A stretch of 64,000 nucleotides of DNA from Opitutaceae bacterium. GTDB lineage: Bacteria > Verrucomicrobiota > Verrucomicrobiia > Opitutales > Opitutaceae. Under the pieces are notes generated by a model. It made no database searches. It saw only the letters and a list, made by a program, of their open reading frames with translations, and was not told the DNA's origin. The DNA lies in the NCBI GenBank assembly GCA_028688225.1, contig JAQTYQ010000003.1:124001-188000 (forward strand), read 5' to 3'. This document shows positions 23,765 to 32,705 of the stretch, one piece after another. A program made the translations under genes and the position numbers. Each line of letters starts with the position of its first letter. Positions within the stretch are counted from its first letter, which is position 1.

Positions 23765-26700
23765 ATGAAATCTCGCTTTCCCGTCCGCGCTTCTGCCGGC
23801 GCGCTGATTTTGGTCCTCGTTGCTCTGGCGTCCCTCCTGCGTGCGACTGAAGCCGACCTTGCTCCCCTGCGCGCCAAGGCCGAAAAAGGCAACGCCATCG
23901 CCCAGTACAATCTCGGTCTCCTTTACGCCGAGGGCCGGGTGGTGCCCCGCGACCCCGTCGAGGCCTACATCTGGCTCAGCCTGGCCGCCGAAAACGGCGC
24001 CACCGGCCGGGCGCTCAACGTGCTGACGGGCGAACTGTCCGCCGATCAGCTCAAGACCGGGAAGACGCAGCTGAATGCACGGCGCGCCGCCATTCCCAGC
24101 GTCGTCTCCTACCACCCGCTCGCGCAGACTAGGGTTGCGGCGACGACCGCACCGGCTTCACCGCCGGCGGTGGTTCCGGCCGCGCCCGCCGTCCCGATCA
24201 CATCATCCATTGTCAGCGAGCCGGGCCCGGCGTCACCATCTGCTCCGACCATCGCCGCCCCGGCGTTCGACGATCGCACCGCCATCCTGGAAAAGGAGCT
24301 CGCCACCGCGCGGGACGACAAGACGCGGCTGAGCGGGGAGGTTGCCTCCGCCTGGAAGGAAGCGGAAAGCGCCAAGGTCGCCGCCACCGCCGCCGAGCAG
24401 CGCGCCAGCCAGGCCGAAGTCGCCCTCAGCCAGCGCGCCAAGGAGATCATCGTTCTCCAGACCGAGCGCAACCAGTTGCGCCAGCAGCTCGCCGCGGCGC
24501 CGGCCGCATCGGCCGTCGAAACATTGCACCAGGAGCGCGACAAGCTGGCCGGCCGGCTGGCCACGGCCAATACGGACATGCAGTTGCTGCGCGAGCGCAT
24601 GGCCAAGCTCGAGGCGGAGAACGAGCGGCTGCAGCAGGTTTCCGCCGGCGCGGCCGACCAGACCCGGCAGCTCGCCGCGCTCTCGACCGAGCTTGAAAAT
24701 ACCCGCAAGAATCTGGCCGCGGCCCAATCAGCCCAGGCCGACTCCGCCCGGCTCCAGGAGCAGGTGGCCGCCCTGCAGCAACAACTGGCCGCCGCCCAGG
24801 CGGCGCAGACCAAATCGGCCGATCTGGCCGCCCGGCTCGAAGCCGCCCGCCGGGACCTGGCTTCCGTGCAGGACGCAAACACGGATTTGACCGCCCAGGT
24901 GAAAAAGCTGGGCGGGGAGAAGGAGGCGCTCGACCGCCAGTTCGCCGCCGGCAGCGATGCGGTCCGCGAACTCGCCGCGCTCCGGGCGCGCAACACCGAG
25001 CTGGTGTCCGCCAACCAAAAACTTGACGAGCAGGTCCGGGTCGCCGCGCAGCAGGCGGGAGCGCAGGCCGCCACGGCGCTGGCAAAATCCGAGGAGCAAC
25101 GTCACGCGCTGGAGACACGACTCGCGGGGCAGGGCGGACAGCTTGCTGCGCTGACTACCGAGCGCGACCAGCTACGACAGCAGCTGACCGGCGCCCAGGC
25201 GGCCCAAGCTGACGCCGGGCGGCTGCAGCAACAGGCGGCCGATCAGGTCAAGAAACTCGCCGCGCTTGCCGCCGAACTCGACGGTGCACAGAAAAAACTG
25301 GCCGCCGCTCAGGCGGCCCAGGCCGATGCCGCCCGGCTCCAGGAGCAGGTGGCCGCCCTGCAGCAGCAACTGGCCGCCGCGCAAACTGGTCAAGCCAAGG
25401 CCGCCGATGCGGTCGCCCAGGTGGCGACGGTCCGTCAGAGCCTGGTCTCGGCTCAGGCGGCAAACTCCGACCTGACCGCGCAGGTGAAAAAACTCGCCGG
25501 CGACAAGGCCGAGTTGGAACAGCAGCTCGCTGCCGTCGGCGCTTCCACCCGCGAACTCACTGAGCTCAAGGCGCGTGTCGGAAAGAACGAAGTCGATTTG
25601 ACCGCGCTCCGGGCGCGCAACACCGAGCTGGTGTCCGCCAACCAAAAACTTGACGAGCAGGTCCGGACCGCCGCACGGCAGACCGGCGACAAGGCCGCCG
25701 CGGCGCTGGTCGAGGCGCAAAAGCAGCAGCAAACGCTCGCGACCGAGCTGGCCGCGCAGGGCCGCAAGGTCGCTGAACTGGAAAAGGAACGCGACCGGCT
25801 TCGCACCCAGCTGGCCGACACCGCTGCCGCGAAGACCACGGTCACCCAGCAGGCGAGCGAAGCCGCCCGGCTCAAGGCCAGCCTGGCCGACGCGGAACAG
25901 CGCGCACAAAAGGCGGAGACCGCCCTCGGCCAGCGCGGGAAGGACATCAGCGCCCTCCAGACCGATTTGCAGGAGGCCCGCCGCAAGCTTGGGGAGGTCA
26001 CGACCGCCCAGACCGCGGCGACCCAGACGGCCGCGACCGCCGAACGCGACCTGCGGCAGCAGCTTGAATCCGCCCGCAAGGATCTCGCCTCGGCCCGGAG
26101 TGCGGCTGCTGACCTCACCGCGCAGGTGAAGCGGCTGACCGCGGACAAGGACGATCTCAACCGCCAGCTCGCTGAGCGGGGCGATGAGGCAAAACGGCTC
26201 GCGGCCGCCACGGACCGGCTGGAGGACGCGCGCAAGGAGTCGCTCATCCTCAAGAACAACAACGCCGAGCTCAGCGACAACGTCCGCCAGCTCACCCAGG
26301 AGCGCGACCGGCTGCGCAGCCAGATCGCGTCAGCGGAGACCGTGAAGGCCGGGGCCGCCCAATTGCAGGACCAGGTGACGACACTAACCCGCCAGCTGGA
26401 CGCGACCCGCAAGGATCTTGCCTCAGTCCAGGGTGCCAATGACGGCCGCGCGGAAGAAAGCGCCCGCCAGCTCACCGAGCTCCGGACCCAGCTGCAGCAA
26501 TCCCGACAGGAGCTTGCGCAACTGCAGGCGCGGAATCATGCGCTGGCCGAAGCCGGCCAGCGCCAGAGCAGCGGTGCTGCCGCCACCGCCCGGCAGCTCG
26601 CCGAAGCGCAGGCCGCCCTCGATCGCCTGCAGAAGGAAAACGCCGATTTGAAGTCCGAGCATGCCTCACTCACCACCCGCCTGACCCAGGCCACCGCGGC

Positions 26701-27484
26701 GACGGCCGCCATCGCCGCCTCGACGGTTGCCGGCCCGACCGAGGAGATGGCGCGTCTGAAAGAACAGCTCAACCGGTCCGAGGAGAAGGTCGACATGACC
26801 GTGCGCAGCTATGCGCTGGTGCAGCAGGAGAACGAACAGCTCAAGCAGCAGATCGCCCAGGCCGCCGGCGAACGCACCACCGCCGTCTCCCAGTCGCAGG
26901 ACGCCGTCAAGCGCGCGGCGGACGCCGAGGCCGCGCTGGCCAACGCGCAGCAAGAGTTGGCCGCCGTGCATGCCACCGCCGACCGCAGCGCCAGCGAGGC
27001 GGACTCGCTGCGCACGCAGCTTGCCGGCGCCACGCAGAGCGGCCAGTCCAGCAGCGCGGAGGTGGCCCGGCTGAACAACGAACTAAGCGACGTGCGTGAC
27101 ACCGCCGGCAAGGCCGCCGCCGAGGCGGCCTCGTTGCGCGAGTTCCTGCGGCAGGTGCAGAACACGAACGCGACCCTCGCTGTCGAGAACGCCCGCCTGA
27201 AGACCGCGCTGGCCCTGGCCGGCGGCAGGACGCCCACGGCCGTCGCCGCCCAGCCCACGCGTCCCACGCCGGCTCCCGCGATCACGCCGACGGCGGCGCC
27301 GGCCCCGGTCACGCCACCGCCCGCCGTCCGCACGCATCGCGTCGCGTCCGGCGACACACTCTCCCGCATCAGCAACCGGTACTACGGCACGGCGACGCGC
27401 TGGCAGGACATCTACAACGCCAACCGCGACCAGCTCCGCAGTCCCGACGTGCTGCCGCTCGGCGTGGAACTGAAGATCCCATAA
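23765..27484 (+). CDS. Large secreted Sel1-repeat/coiled-coil/LysM protein
   Basis: The 1239-residue protein starts at the ATG at 23765 (MKSRFPVRASAGALILVLVALASLL), a signal peptide. A Sel1 repeat follows (AEKGNAIAQYNLGLLYAEGRVVPRDPVEAYIWLSLAAENGA), then about 900 residues of Ala/Gln/Leu-rich coiled coil, a Pro-rich linker and a C-terminal LysM domain (HRVASGDTLSRISNRYYGTATRWQDIYNANRDQL). LysM binds peptidoglycan, so the protein may be a long periplasmic rod tethered to the wall. The coil has internal DNA duplications (for example GTGTCCGCCAACCAAAAACT at 25003 and 25629), consistent with growth by repeat expansion. The track start at 23603 adds a leader without signal character. Confidence 0.85.
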   Translation: MKSRFPVRASAGALILVLVALASLLRATEADLAPLRAKAEKGNAIAQYNLGLLYAEGRVVPRDPVEAYIWLSLAAENGATGRALNVLTGELSADQLKTGKTQLNARRAAIPSVVSYHPLAQTRVAATTAPASPPAVVPAAPAVPITSSIVSEPGPASPSAPTIAAPAFDDRTAILEKELATARDDKTRLSGEVASAWKEAESAKVAATAAEQRASQAEVALSQRAKEIIVLQTERNQLRQQLAAAPAASAVETLHQERDKLAGRLATANTDMQLLRERMAKLEAENERLQQVSAGAADQTRQLAALSTELENTRKNLAAAQSAQADSARLQEQVAALQQQLAAAQAAQTKSADLAARLEAARRDLASVQDANTDLTAQVKKLGGEKEALDRQFAAGSDAVRELAALRARNTELVSANQKLDEQVRVAAQQAGAQAATALAKSEEQRHALETRLAGQGGQLAALTTERDQLRQQLTGAQAAQADAGRLQQQAADQVKKLAALAAELDGAQKKLAAAQAAQADAARLQEQVAALQQQLAAAQTGQAKAADAVAQVATVRQSLVSAQAANSDLTAQVKKLAGDKAELEQQLAAVGASTRELTELKARVGKNEVDLTALRARNTELVSANQKLDEQVRTAARQTGDKAAAALVEAQKQQQTLATELAAQGRKVAELEKERDRLRTQLADTAAAKTTVTQQASEAARLKASLADAEQRAQKAETALGQRGKDISALQTDLQEARRKLGEVTTAQTAATQTAATAERDLRQQLESARKDLASARSAAADLTAQVKRLTADKDDLNRQLAERGDEAKRLAAATDRLEDARKESLILKNNNAELSDNVRQLTQERDRLRSQIASAETVKAGAAQLQDQVTTLTRQLDATRKDLASVQGANDGRAEESARQLTELRTQLQQSRQELAQLQARNHALAEAGQRQSSGAAATARQLAEAQAALDRLQKENADLKSEHASLTTRLTQATAATAAIAASTVAGPTEEMARLKEQLNRSEEKVDMTVRSYALVQQENEQLKQQIAQAAGERTTAVSQSQDAVKRAADAEAALANAQQELAAVHATADRSASEADSLRTQLAGATQSGQSSSAEVARLNNELSDVRDTAGKAAAEAASLREFLRQVQNTNATLAVENARLKTALALAGGRTPTAVAAQPTRPTPAPAITPTAAPAPVTPPPAVRTHRVASGDTLSRISNRYYGTATRWQDIYNANRDQLRSPDVLPLGVELKIP

Positions 27485-27582
27485 ACTGAACCGTCATCCC
27501 CCGACAGCGTGCTCGAGAGGAACGCAGTTGATCTAAAAGCCTAAAACCTTTCTGCGTCCGCTCTCGCCCCTGCTCTGAGGTT

Positions 27583-28746
27583 TCACGGCCCGCGCGCTTC
27601 CATCGTATTTCGATCCTGCACCGCGGCATCAACCCAAGTTTGCAAGATACGCTCTTGTTCGAGCCGAATGCCGTGATCGCGAACCTGCTCGTAAAGCGAC
27701 CGTTCCTCAGGGGTGAGCGTTTCGGGGAAGGCGTCGGGCACAAGGCCCGGTTTGCTCCACCATGTCTCGTGCGCGTGGAGCGTCGCGGCATCCATTAGGA
27801 TACTGCACGTTTGCGGCCACAGCGTGCGGAGGCGGGCCAGAATCTGGAAACCCGCCGGGTCGATGTCGCCCCAATAAAGGAGAGGGCGCCCGCGCAGCCA
27901 CGGCAGCGCGCCACATACGACGACCGAGTTCCCGTTCCCGAGCAAAGCCAGCCAACCGGGACGGTTCCGCGGGAGAGTCAGAAACGTTGTCTTGTTTTCC
28001 ACCACGACGATTCCGGTGGGCGTTAGGTTCGCCGCGGCGAGGACGCTCAACGGCGACGTAAAATCAGCCAGCAACACGGCGGCATCCGAGGGCGGAAGGC
28101 CGAGCCAGCGGACGCGCACCGGCGTCTCATCTATCCGCAGGCCGAATCGCAGATGAAATTCTTCGTCTTCGGTGCGGGCGTCGGCCGGCAGTATTTCATC
28201 GAGCAATTGTCGCAACGTCGGCTGCTGCGTCTCGATGAACTTGGTGTCAATCGGCAGTCGGATCTCGCGGGGGTAACAACCCGGACGCGGATGGTATTGA
28301 AAATAAGCGCAAACGAGCAGGAGATCCTGCCAGATGGCACACTTCTCCACCACGCGGTGCGGGTGGCGGGCCACCCAGCCAGCCAACGCGGGAATTTGGG
28401 CGCGAGTCTCCGCCAGGTTGACGCGAAACTTCGCGACTTCCTCGGTGCGGCCGAGAAATCGGACGAAATCCTCCTCGGTCTCGAATGTCACGCCCGTCGG
28501 AATGAGTTGCTCGCCGAATCGACGGGTATTGCAGGGTGTCCATTCGATACGGAGTCCAGACCCGCGGCGGGCTTTTTCAATACCCCGCAGGGCTTTCGCG
28601 CCGTCCTTTAGCACCGCGAAATCGTCGGTCGGCCACTCCCCGAGCGGCACGCGCAACGGGAAAAAAACCTCGTCGGTCGCGACGGCCCGGAGAAAATCGC
28701 GATAACGACGCTGGGCGAAAGCCGTGATGTCAGCTGGCGTCAGCAT
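27583..28746 (-). CDS. jetD: Wadjet system protein JetD (DUF3322/DUF2220, Toprim nuclease)
   Basis: The 387-residue protein begins with a DUF3322-like domain and ends with a DUF2220/Toprim-like domain. The catalytic residues seen are E250 in VVENKTTFL and D294/D296 in YWGDIDPAGF, as expected of the topoisomerase-VI-like Toprim fold. In Wadjet, JetD is the nuclease that cuts plasmid DNA after the JetABC motor has extruded and measured a circular substrate. It overlaps the end of jetC by 17 nt and is the last gene of the operon. The two motifs and the genes around it make the call firm. Confidence 0.93.
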   Translation of the reverse strand: MLTPADITAFAQRRYRDFLRAVATDEVFFPLRVPLGEWPTDDFAVLKDGAKALRGIEKARRGSGLRIEWTPCNTRRFGEQLIPTGVTFETEEDFVRFLGRTEEVAKFRVNLAETRAQIPALAGWVARHPHRVVEKCAIWQDLLLVCAYFQYHPRPGCYPREIRLPIDTKFIETQQPTLRQLLDEILPADARTEDEEFHLRFGLRIDETPVRVRWLGLPPSDAAVLLADFTSPLSVLAAANLTPTGIVVVENKTTFLTLPRNRPGWLALLGNGNSVVVCGALPWLRGRPLLYWGDIDPAGFQILARLRTLWPQTCSILMDAATLHAHETWWSKPGLVPDAFPETLTPEERSLYEQVRDHGIRLEQERILQTWVDAAVQDRNTMEARGP

Positions 28747-31700
28747 CGGCGGACTCGGCGCGAAGTTTTTCCAGCCGGTCGAGTAGGTCCGCCCGGCTGA
28801 TGCTGCACAACCGCGAATCGCACTGATCGCGGTTCGTGATCAAATGGTAACTGGCGACGAAATCCTCGCGTTCGATCATCTTGATCTCGTCGTTCCACGG
28901 GTTGACGAGCAGAAGCTGTAGGCCGAAATTCCGGAATAGTCGCATCGCATAGAGCGCGTTGTCCTTGTCCACCCCCTTGAAAACCTCGTCCACCATGACG
29001 AATCGGAACGTGCGCGACTCCGGCTTTTCGCGCGACAGTCCATACTGGAGGACGAGTCCGGCCACCAGAAAGGTATAGGCGAGCTTCGCTTTCTGCCCGG
29101 CGCTGAGGCCGGCCGAGTCCCAATAGGGGCGGAGTTCGGCATCGTCAGCCTGGGCCAGTTCGATGGCGCTGAACTCCCACCAGTTGCGCGTATCCGTGAC
29201 ATGGGCGCGCCATTCGGGTCGAGCGTCGAAATCGGCCAGCAGCGCCCGGATGCGGTCGAACGCTTCGACCCGCTGCGCCTCGGTCCAGTTTGCGGCGTGC
29301 TGGGTGGCGGCCCGCAGCCGGCGCTTGAATTCGACGATGTCAACGTTGGTTGTGGCCGTGTGCCGCAACTGGACGTAACTTTCCGCCGTATAGGGCACCT
29401 CGCGCAACGCCGCGTTGAGCTCGGCGAGCCGCTCCTCGATCAACCGGGCCTGGTCGCCAAGCTCCGAGGCGAACTTGCCCGCGTCGTAGACGACTTTCTT
29501 CTCCATCAGTTCGTTGAAGCGCCGCTTGTGCGTCGGGAGATCGTCTTTGACGAGCCGCGTCAGTCGTTCGCGAAAATCAGGAAGTGCCGCCAGCGCAACG
29601 GTCAAACCGGGGTCGTAGGCCTGCCGTTGATATTCGCCCATCAAGCCGACGATTTGCGTCTCGCAGCCTGCCACGGCGTTGGCTTTGCGGGTCGCGGCGC
29701 CGCGGGCCGCGACGTCTATGCGGGCTAATTCCGTGTCGAACGTGTCGGCGTTGATTTCGACCCCGCCCAGCAGGTGTTGGAGCGTACTGGCGTGCCGCGC
29801 CGCCAGTTCCACGCCCTCGTCGGTCACCAGCTCGGATTTCTGGCGCTGCAGGCTGGCCAGTGCCTCTGCGCGGACGCTCAACCGGGTGACGGCGGCGGCC
29901 TTTTTCTTTTCCTCGGTCTCCGCTACCGCCAGATCGGCCTTCGCCTTTTCGTGCTGCACTTTCAGCGCCGCGTAGGCCTTGTCCTCCTCCAACAGTTTTT
30001 TCTGTTGCTTCTTCAGCTCGACGATTCGTTGCGCCGACGTCTCGTAGTCGATTTTCTCGAACGTGGCCGTGGTGACGACAATATCCAACGCGCGCTCGAT
30101 AGGCTGGCGCTTGGCAACCGTGTCCTTCGCCGAGACGGCGGCCTTTTCGAGGCGCTCGATCTCCGTGGTGCGCTGGCCGATCGCCTTGGCGAGGGCCGCG
30201 ACCTTGTCCCGGTTTGACCAACCGAGCACATACTCCCGCACTTCGCCGATGCGGCTCCGGTCGTTTTTCTCGCGGCGTTGCTCCGAGTGGGAGACCAATC
30301 CCTCTTTCGTCAGGGCGCGCGGGGTGCGCTCGAACTCCTCCTGGGCATCGCAGCAAACGTGGTCGTAGAGGTTGCGAAGTTCGCGCGCGAGCCAAGTCTG
30401 CATCGGATGGTCGTCTTTGAGCCTCAGTTTGCCCCAAACGCGCCGTGCTTCCGCACTGCCCAAGTCGAAACGCACGCCAGTCAGCAGGTGCACCTTGTAG
30501 AAAACCAGCCGCTGGTTGAGATGGCTACGGCGGATATAGGCAACGACTTTCGGGTAGATGGTTTCGACGTCCGGCACGAGCAGCGATAATGCGAACGGTC
30601 GCATCAGCCGCTCGATGGCCCCGCGCCATGCGGCCTCTTCGGTCTTCACCTCGATCAGTTCGCCGGCGAACGGCAGCCGGTCCTCCGTCAGGTCCGCCGC
30701 CCCCGCCAGTTCCCGCCGGAGCCGGAGCAAATCCGCCGGAATGTTGCTGGCCTGCTGCTTGATCAGTTCCAGGTCGGCTTGGTCCCGCGTGTTTTGCTCC
30801 CGCAGGGTGCGGATGGCTGCCTCCTGCTCCGCCTTGCGGTTCCGCAAGTCCTCGATTTCTCCCGCCAGGGTGGTCAGCCGGCTGCGCCAGCGGGCCATGC
30901 CGGCATCGAAAGTCGCGGTGGTGCCCAGGGTAAAATGTTCGCCCGCCTGTTCGAGCGTGCGCTGGACGAATTCAAAGCTCTGGCGGCGCTCCTGTCGGGT
31001 CTTCTCCAAGTCGCCGATTTCGCGCTCCAAACGCTGCAGATGTCCGTGGGCCGAGTTGGCTTGCAACGCGAGGTCAAGGCTGCGCTCGTGCTGCCGCAGC
31101 CGCCCGACATTCTCCTCCTCCTCTTTTTGCGCGGCCCGCGCCCCGTTGAGCGCTGTGGCGACCTGCTCGGATTCAGCCCGCGCCCAGCGGATCAGCACCT
31201 GCGCCACGAACGGCCGCACCGCTTTGGCCGCCTCGGCCGCACTGGCGCTATCCTGTCGCAGCGATTCCAATTGCATGGCGGCGGCCTCGATGGGTTCGAG
31301 CAACGCCCGGCGCTTCTCGGCTTCTTCGATTTTTTCGCGGCATTTCACTAGGTCGTCGAAATGCTGACGCAGATTGTCGATGGCCGGCCGCATGTCGTGG
31401 GGCTCCAGCATGTGCCGGCGGACAAAAGTGTTGATATCCTGCGGGTCCTTCATGGACACCGCCTGGGCGAGCAGCTTCAGCGCCGCTTCGTGCGGGATTC
31501 GCAGGAGCGCGCGAAACCGCGTTGCGAATTCACTGTGCTCGCTCGAGGGCTCGAAATCGCGTTCGCGGAGCTTCTTTTTGAGATCGCGTCCCGCCGGCAG
31601 ATTCGCGAAATCCGTCGCAATCGACGCTTCGCCGCGTCGGGCGAGATAGAGGCGCTGCGGTTCGCCGTCATCCATCCAAAAGATTCCGCCGAGCGAAACG

Positions 31701-32095
31701 GTGTCGCCCGTCACCGCATTGCCAAAGACGGCCAGCAGAAGTGTCTTCTCGCCCTTGACCCGCAAACGGCGCGGGGCCTCGGCCGACTCAAGGCCCTGGC
31801 CGAACCAGCCTTCGATGTAGGAGCGGTCCGAACGCTCGTGGCGCTTGGCGCCGCCCGCCTTGTTGTAGGTGCGGTTCGCGGGCGGGACAAGCAGCGCCTG
31901 CAGGCCGTCAACCAGTGTGGATTTGCCGGCACCATTGGAACCGGTGATGAGCGCATTCCGCCCGCCCACCTTGAGGACCTCCACCTGCTGGCCGCGATTG
32001 AACGTACCCCAGTTGGTGAATTCAAAGCGCAGCAGCCGGTAGCCGTAGTGCTCCGGCGGGGTGGCGCCCTTCACGCCGGGGTCAGGATTGCTCAC
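28730..32095 (-). CDS. jetC: Wadjet system SMC-like ATPase JetC (MukB-like)
   Basis: The 1121-residue protein has Walker A ITGSNGAGKST (K58), two long coiled-coil arms and a central hinge-like segment. A C-terminal ABC signature SAGQKAKLAYTFL and Walker B FRFVMVDEVFKGVD complete the ATPase head. It is the SMC component of the Wadjet loop-extruding motor. I take the GTG at 32095, which overlaps the jetB stop by 14 nt and puts the head domain at the expected distance. The track start at 32233 reads an out-of-family leader through jetB. Confidence 0.93.
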   Translation of the reverse strand: MSNPDPGVKGATPPEHYGYRLLRFEFTNWGTFNRGQQVEVLKVGGRNALITGSNGAGKSTLVDGLQALLVPPANRTYNKAGGAKRHERSDRSYIEGWFGQGLESAEAPRRLRVKGEKTLLLAVFGNAVTGDTVSLGGIFWMDDGEPQRLYLARRGEASIATDFANLPAGRDLKKKLRERDFEPSSEHSEFATRFRALLRIPHEAALKLLAQAVSMKDPQDINTFVRRHMLEPHDMRPAIDNLRQHFDDLVKCREKIEEAEKRRALLEPIEAAAMQLESLRQDSASAAEAAKAVRPFVAQVLIRWARAESEQVATALNGARAAQKEEEENVGRLRQHERSLDLALQANSAHGHLQRLEREIGDLEKTRQERRQSFEFVQRTLEQAGEHFTLGTTATFDAGMARWRSRLTTLAGEIEDLRNRKAEQEAAIRTLREQNTRDQADLELIKQQASNIPADLLRLRRELAGAADLTEDRLPFAGELIEVKTEEAAWRGAIERLMRPFALSLLVPDVETIYPKVVAYIRRSHLNQRLVFYKVHLLTGVRFDLGSAEARRVWGKLRLKDDHPMQTWLARELRNLYDHVCCDAQEEFERTPRALTKEGLVSHSEQRREKNDRSRIGEVREYVLGWSNRDKVAALAKAIGQRTTEIERLEKAAVSAKDTVAKRQPIERALDIVVTTATFEKIDYETSAQRIVELKKQQKKLLEEDKAYAALKVQHEKAKADLAVAETEEKKKAAAVTRLSVRAEALASLQRQKSELVTDEGVELAARHASTLQHLLGGVEINADTFDTELARIDVAARGAATRKANAVAGCETQIVGLMGEYQRQAYDPGLTVALAALPDFRERLTRLVKDDLPTHKRRFNELMEKKVVYDAGKFASELGDQARLIEERLAELNAALREVPYTAESYVQLRHTATTNVDIVEFKRRLRAATQHAANWTEAQRVEAFDRIRALLADFDARPEWRAHVTDTRNWWEFSAIELAQADDAELRPYWDSAGLSAGQKAKLAYTFLVAGLVLQYGLSREKPESRTFRFVMVDEVFKGVDKDNALYAMRLFRNFGLQLLLVNPWNDEIKMIEREDFVASYHLITNRDQCDSRLCSISRADLLDRLEKLRAESADADAS

Positions 32096-32705
32096 CTGCG
32101 GCCTCCTCTCCGTTCTCGCCCACTCCGTTCGCGTTGCGCGCCTGCCGCAGCCGCTGCTTGTAGTCCTGCAATGCTTCGAGCGAGAAGAGCAGCTTGATGA
32201 TCCGGCAGATCTCGTAGCGTTCCGCCGAATCATCCTTCACGCGCCGGAGTAGGCCGTGACGCTCGGCTTTGCGCACGATGCTGTAAAGCTGCCGGCGTTC
32301 CTTGGCGTCGTTCCGCCCGGTGCCGAAATACGGCGCGAGCCAGCCGGCGATGGCGTCGATGTCCTCGACCAGTCGGGGTTGGTCCGGATGTGCCTGCTGG
32401 TGTTTCTGCAATTCCTCGCGCGCGAGCACGCCGAGCCAGCTCACGGCATAGGGCAGCTCCTCGCGGCGAAAGAGCGCGGGCAGCCCGGCCTCGCCGCCCG
32501 GCCACTGCTTCTGGCGGAGAAATGCGAGGCCCTCCTCGTTGTTCAATCGAAACTCCAAGCCTAGGTCGGCGAAGTAACGTTCCAGATGCTCGCGATGCGC
32601 CGCCACCACCCGCCAGAGCAATTCGTCCTCAAAATAGATCGGACCTTTAAGCAGCGCGATTTTCACGAGCGACGACTCGCGCGGAGGGGCGTCAGGCGCA
32701 TTCAT
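32082..32705 (-). CDS. jetB: Wadjet system protein JetB (DUF4194, MukE-like)
   Basis: The 207-residue protein matches the DUF4194 family, with winged-helix-like segments such as VKIALLKGPIYFEDELLWRVVAAHREHLERYFADLGLEF and YSIVRKAERHGLLRRVKDD. In Wadjet, JetB is the MukE-like (kite) subunit that bridges the kleisin JetA and the SMC head. It overlaps jetA by ATGA and jetC by 14 nt, so all four proteins are made from one tightly coupled message. Confidence 0.92.
   Translation of the reverse strand: MNAPDAPPRESSLVKIALLKGPIYFEDELLWRVVAAHREHLERYFADLGLEFRLNNEEGLAFLRQKQWPGGEAGLPALFRREELPYAVSWLGVLAREELQKHQQAHPDQPRLVEDIDAIAGWLAPYFGTGRNDAKERRQLYSIVRKAERHGLLRRVKDDSAERYEICRIIKLLFSLEALQDYKQRLRQARNANGVGENGEEAAGEQS

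Noticed and set aside
29334-29350. GTCAACGTTGGTTGTGG as a third copy of the 23-bp element
   Set aside because: It lies inside jetC coding sequence, lacks the symmetric end and the TGTTG tail, and is probably chance.
29577-30437. 286-aa ORF inside jetC
   Set aside because: Out-of-frame reading of the JetC coiled coil.
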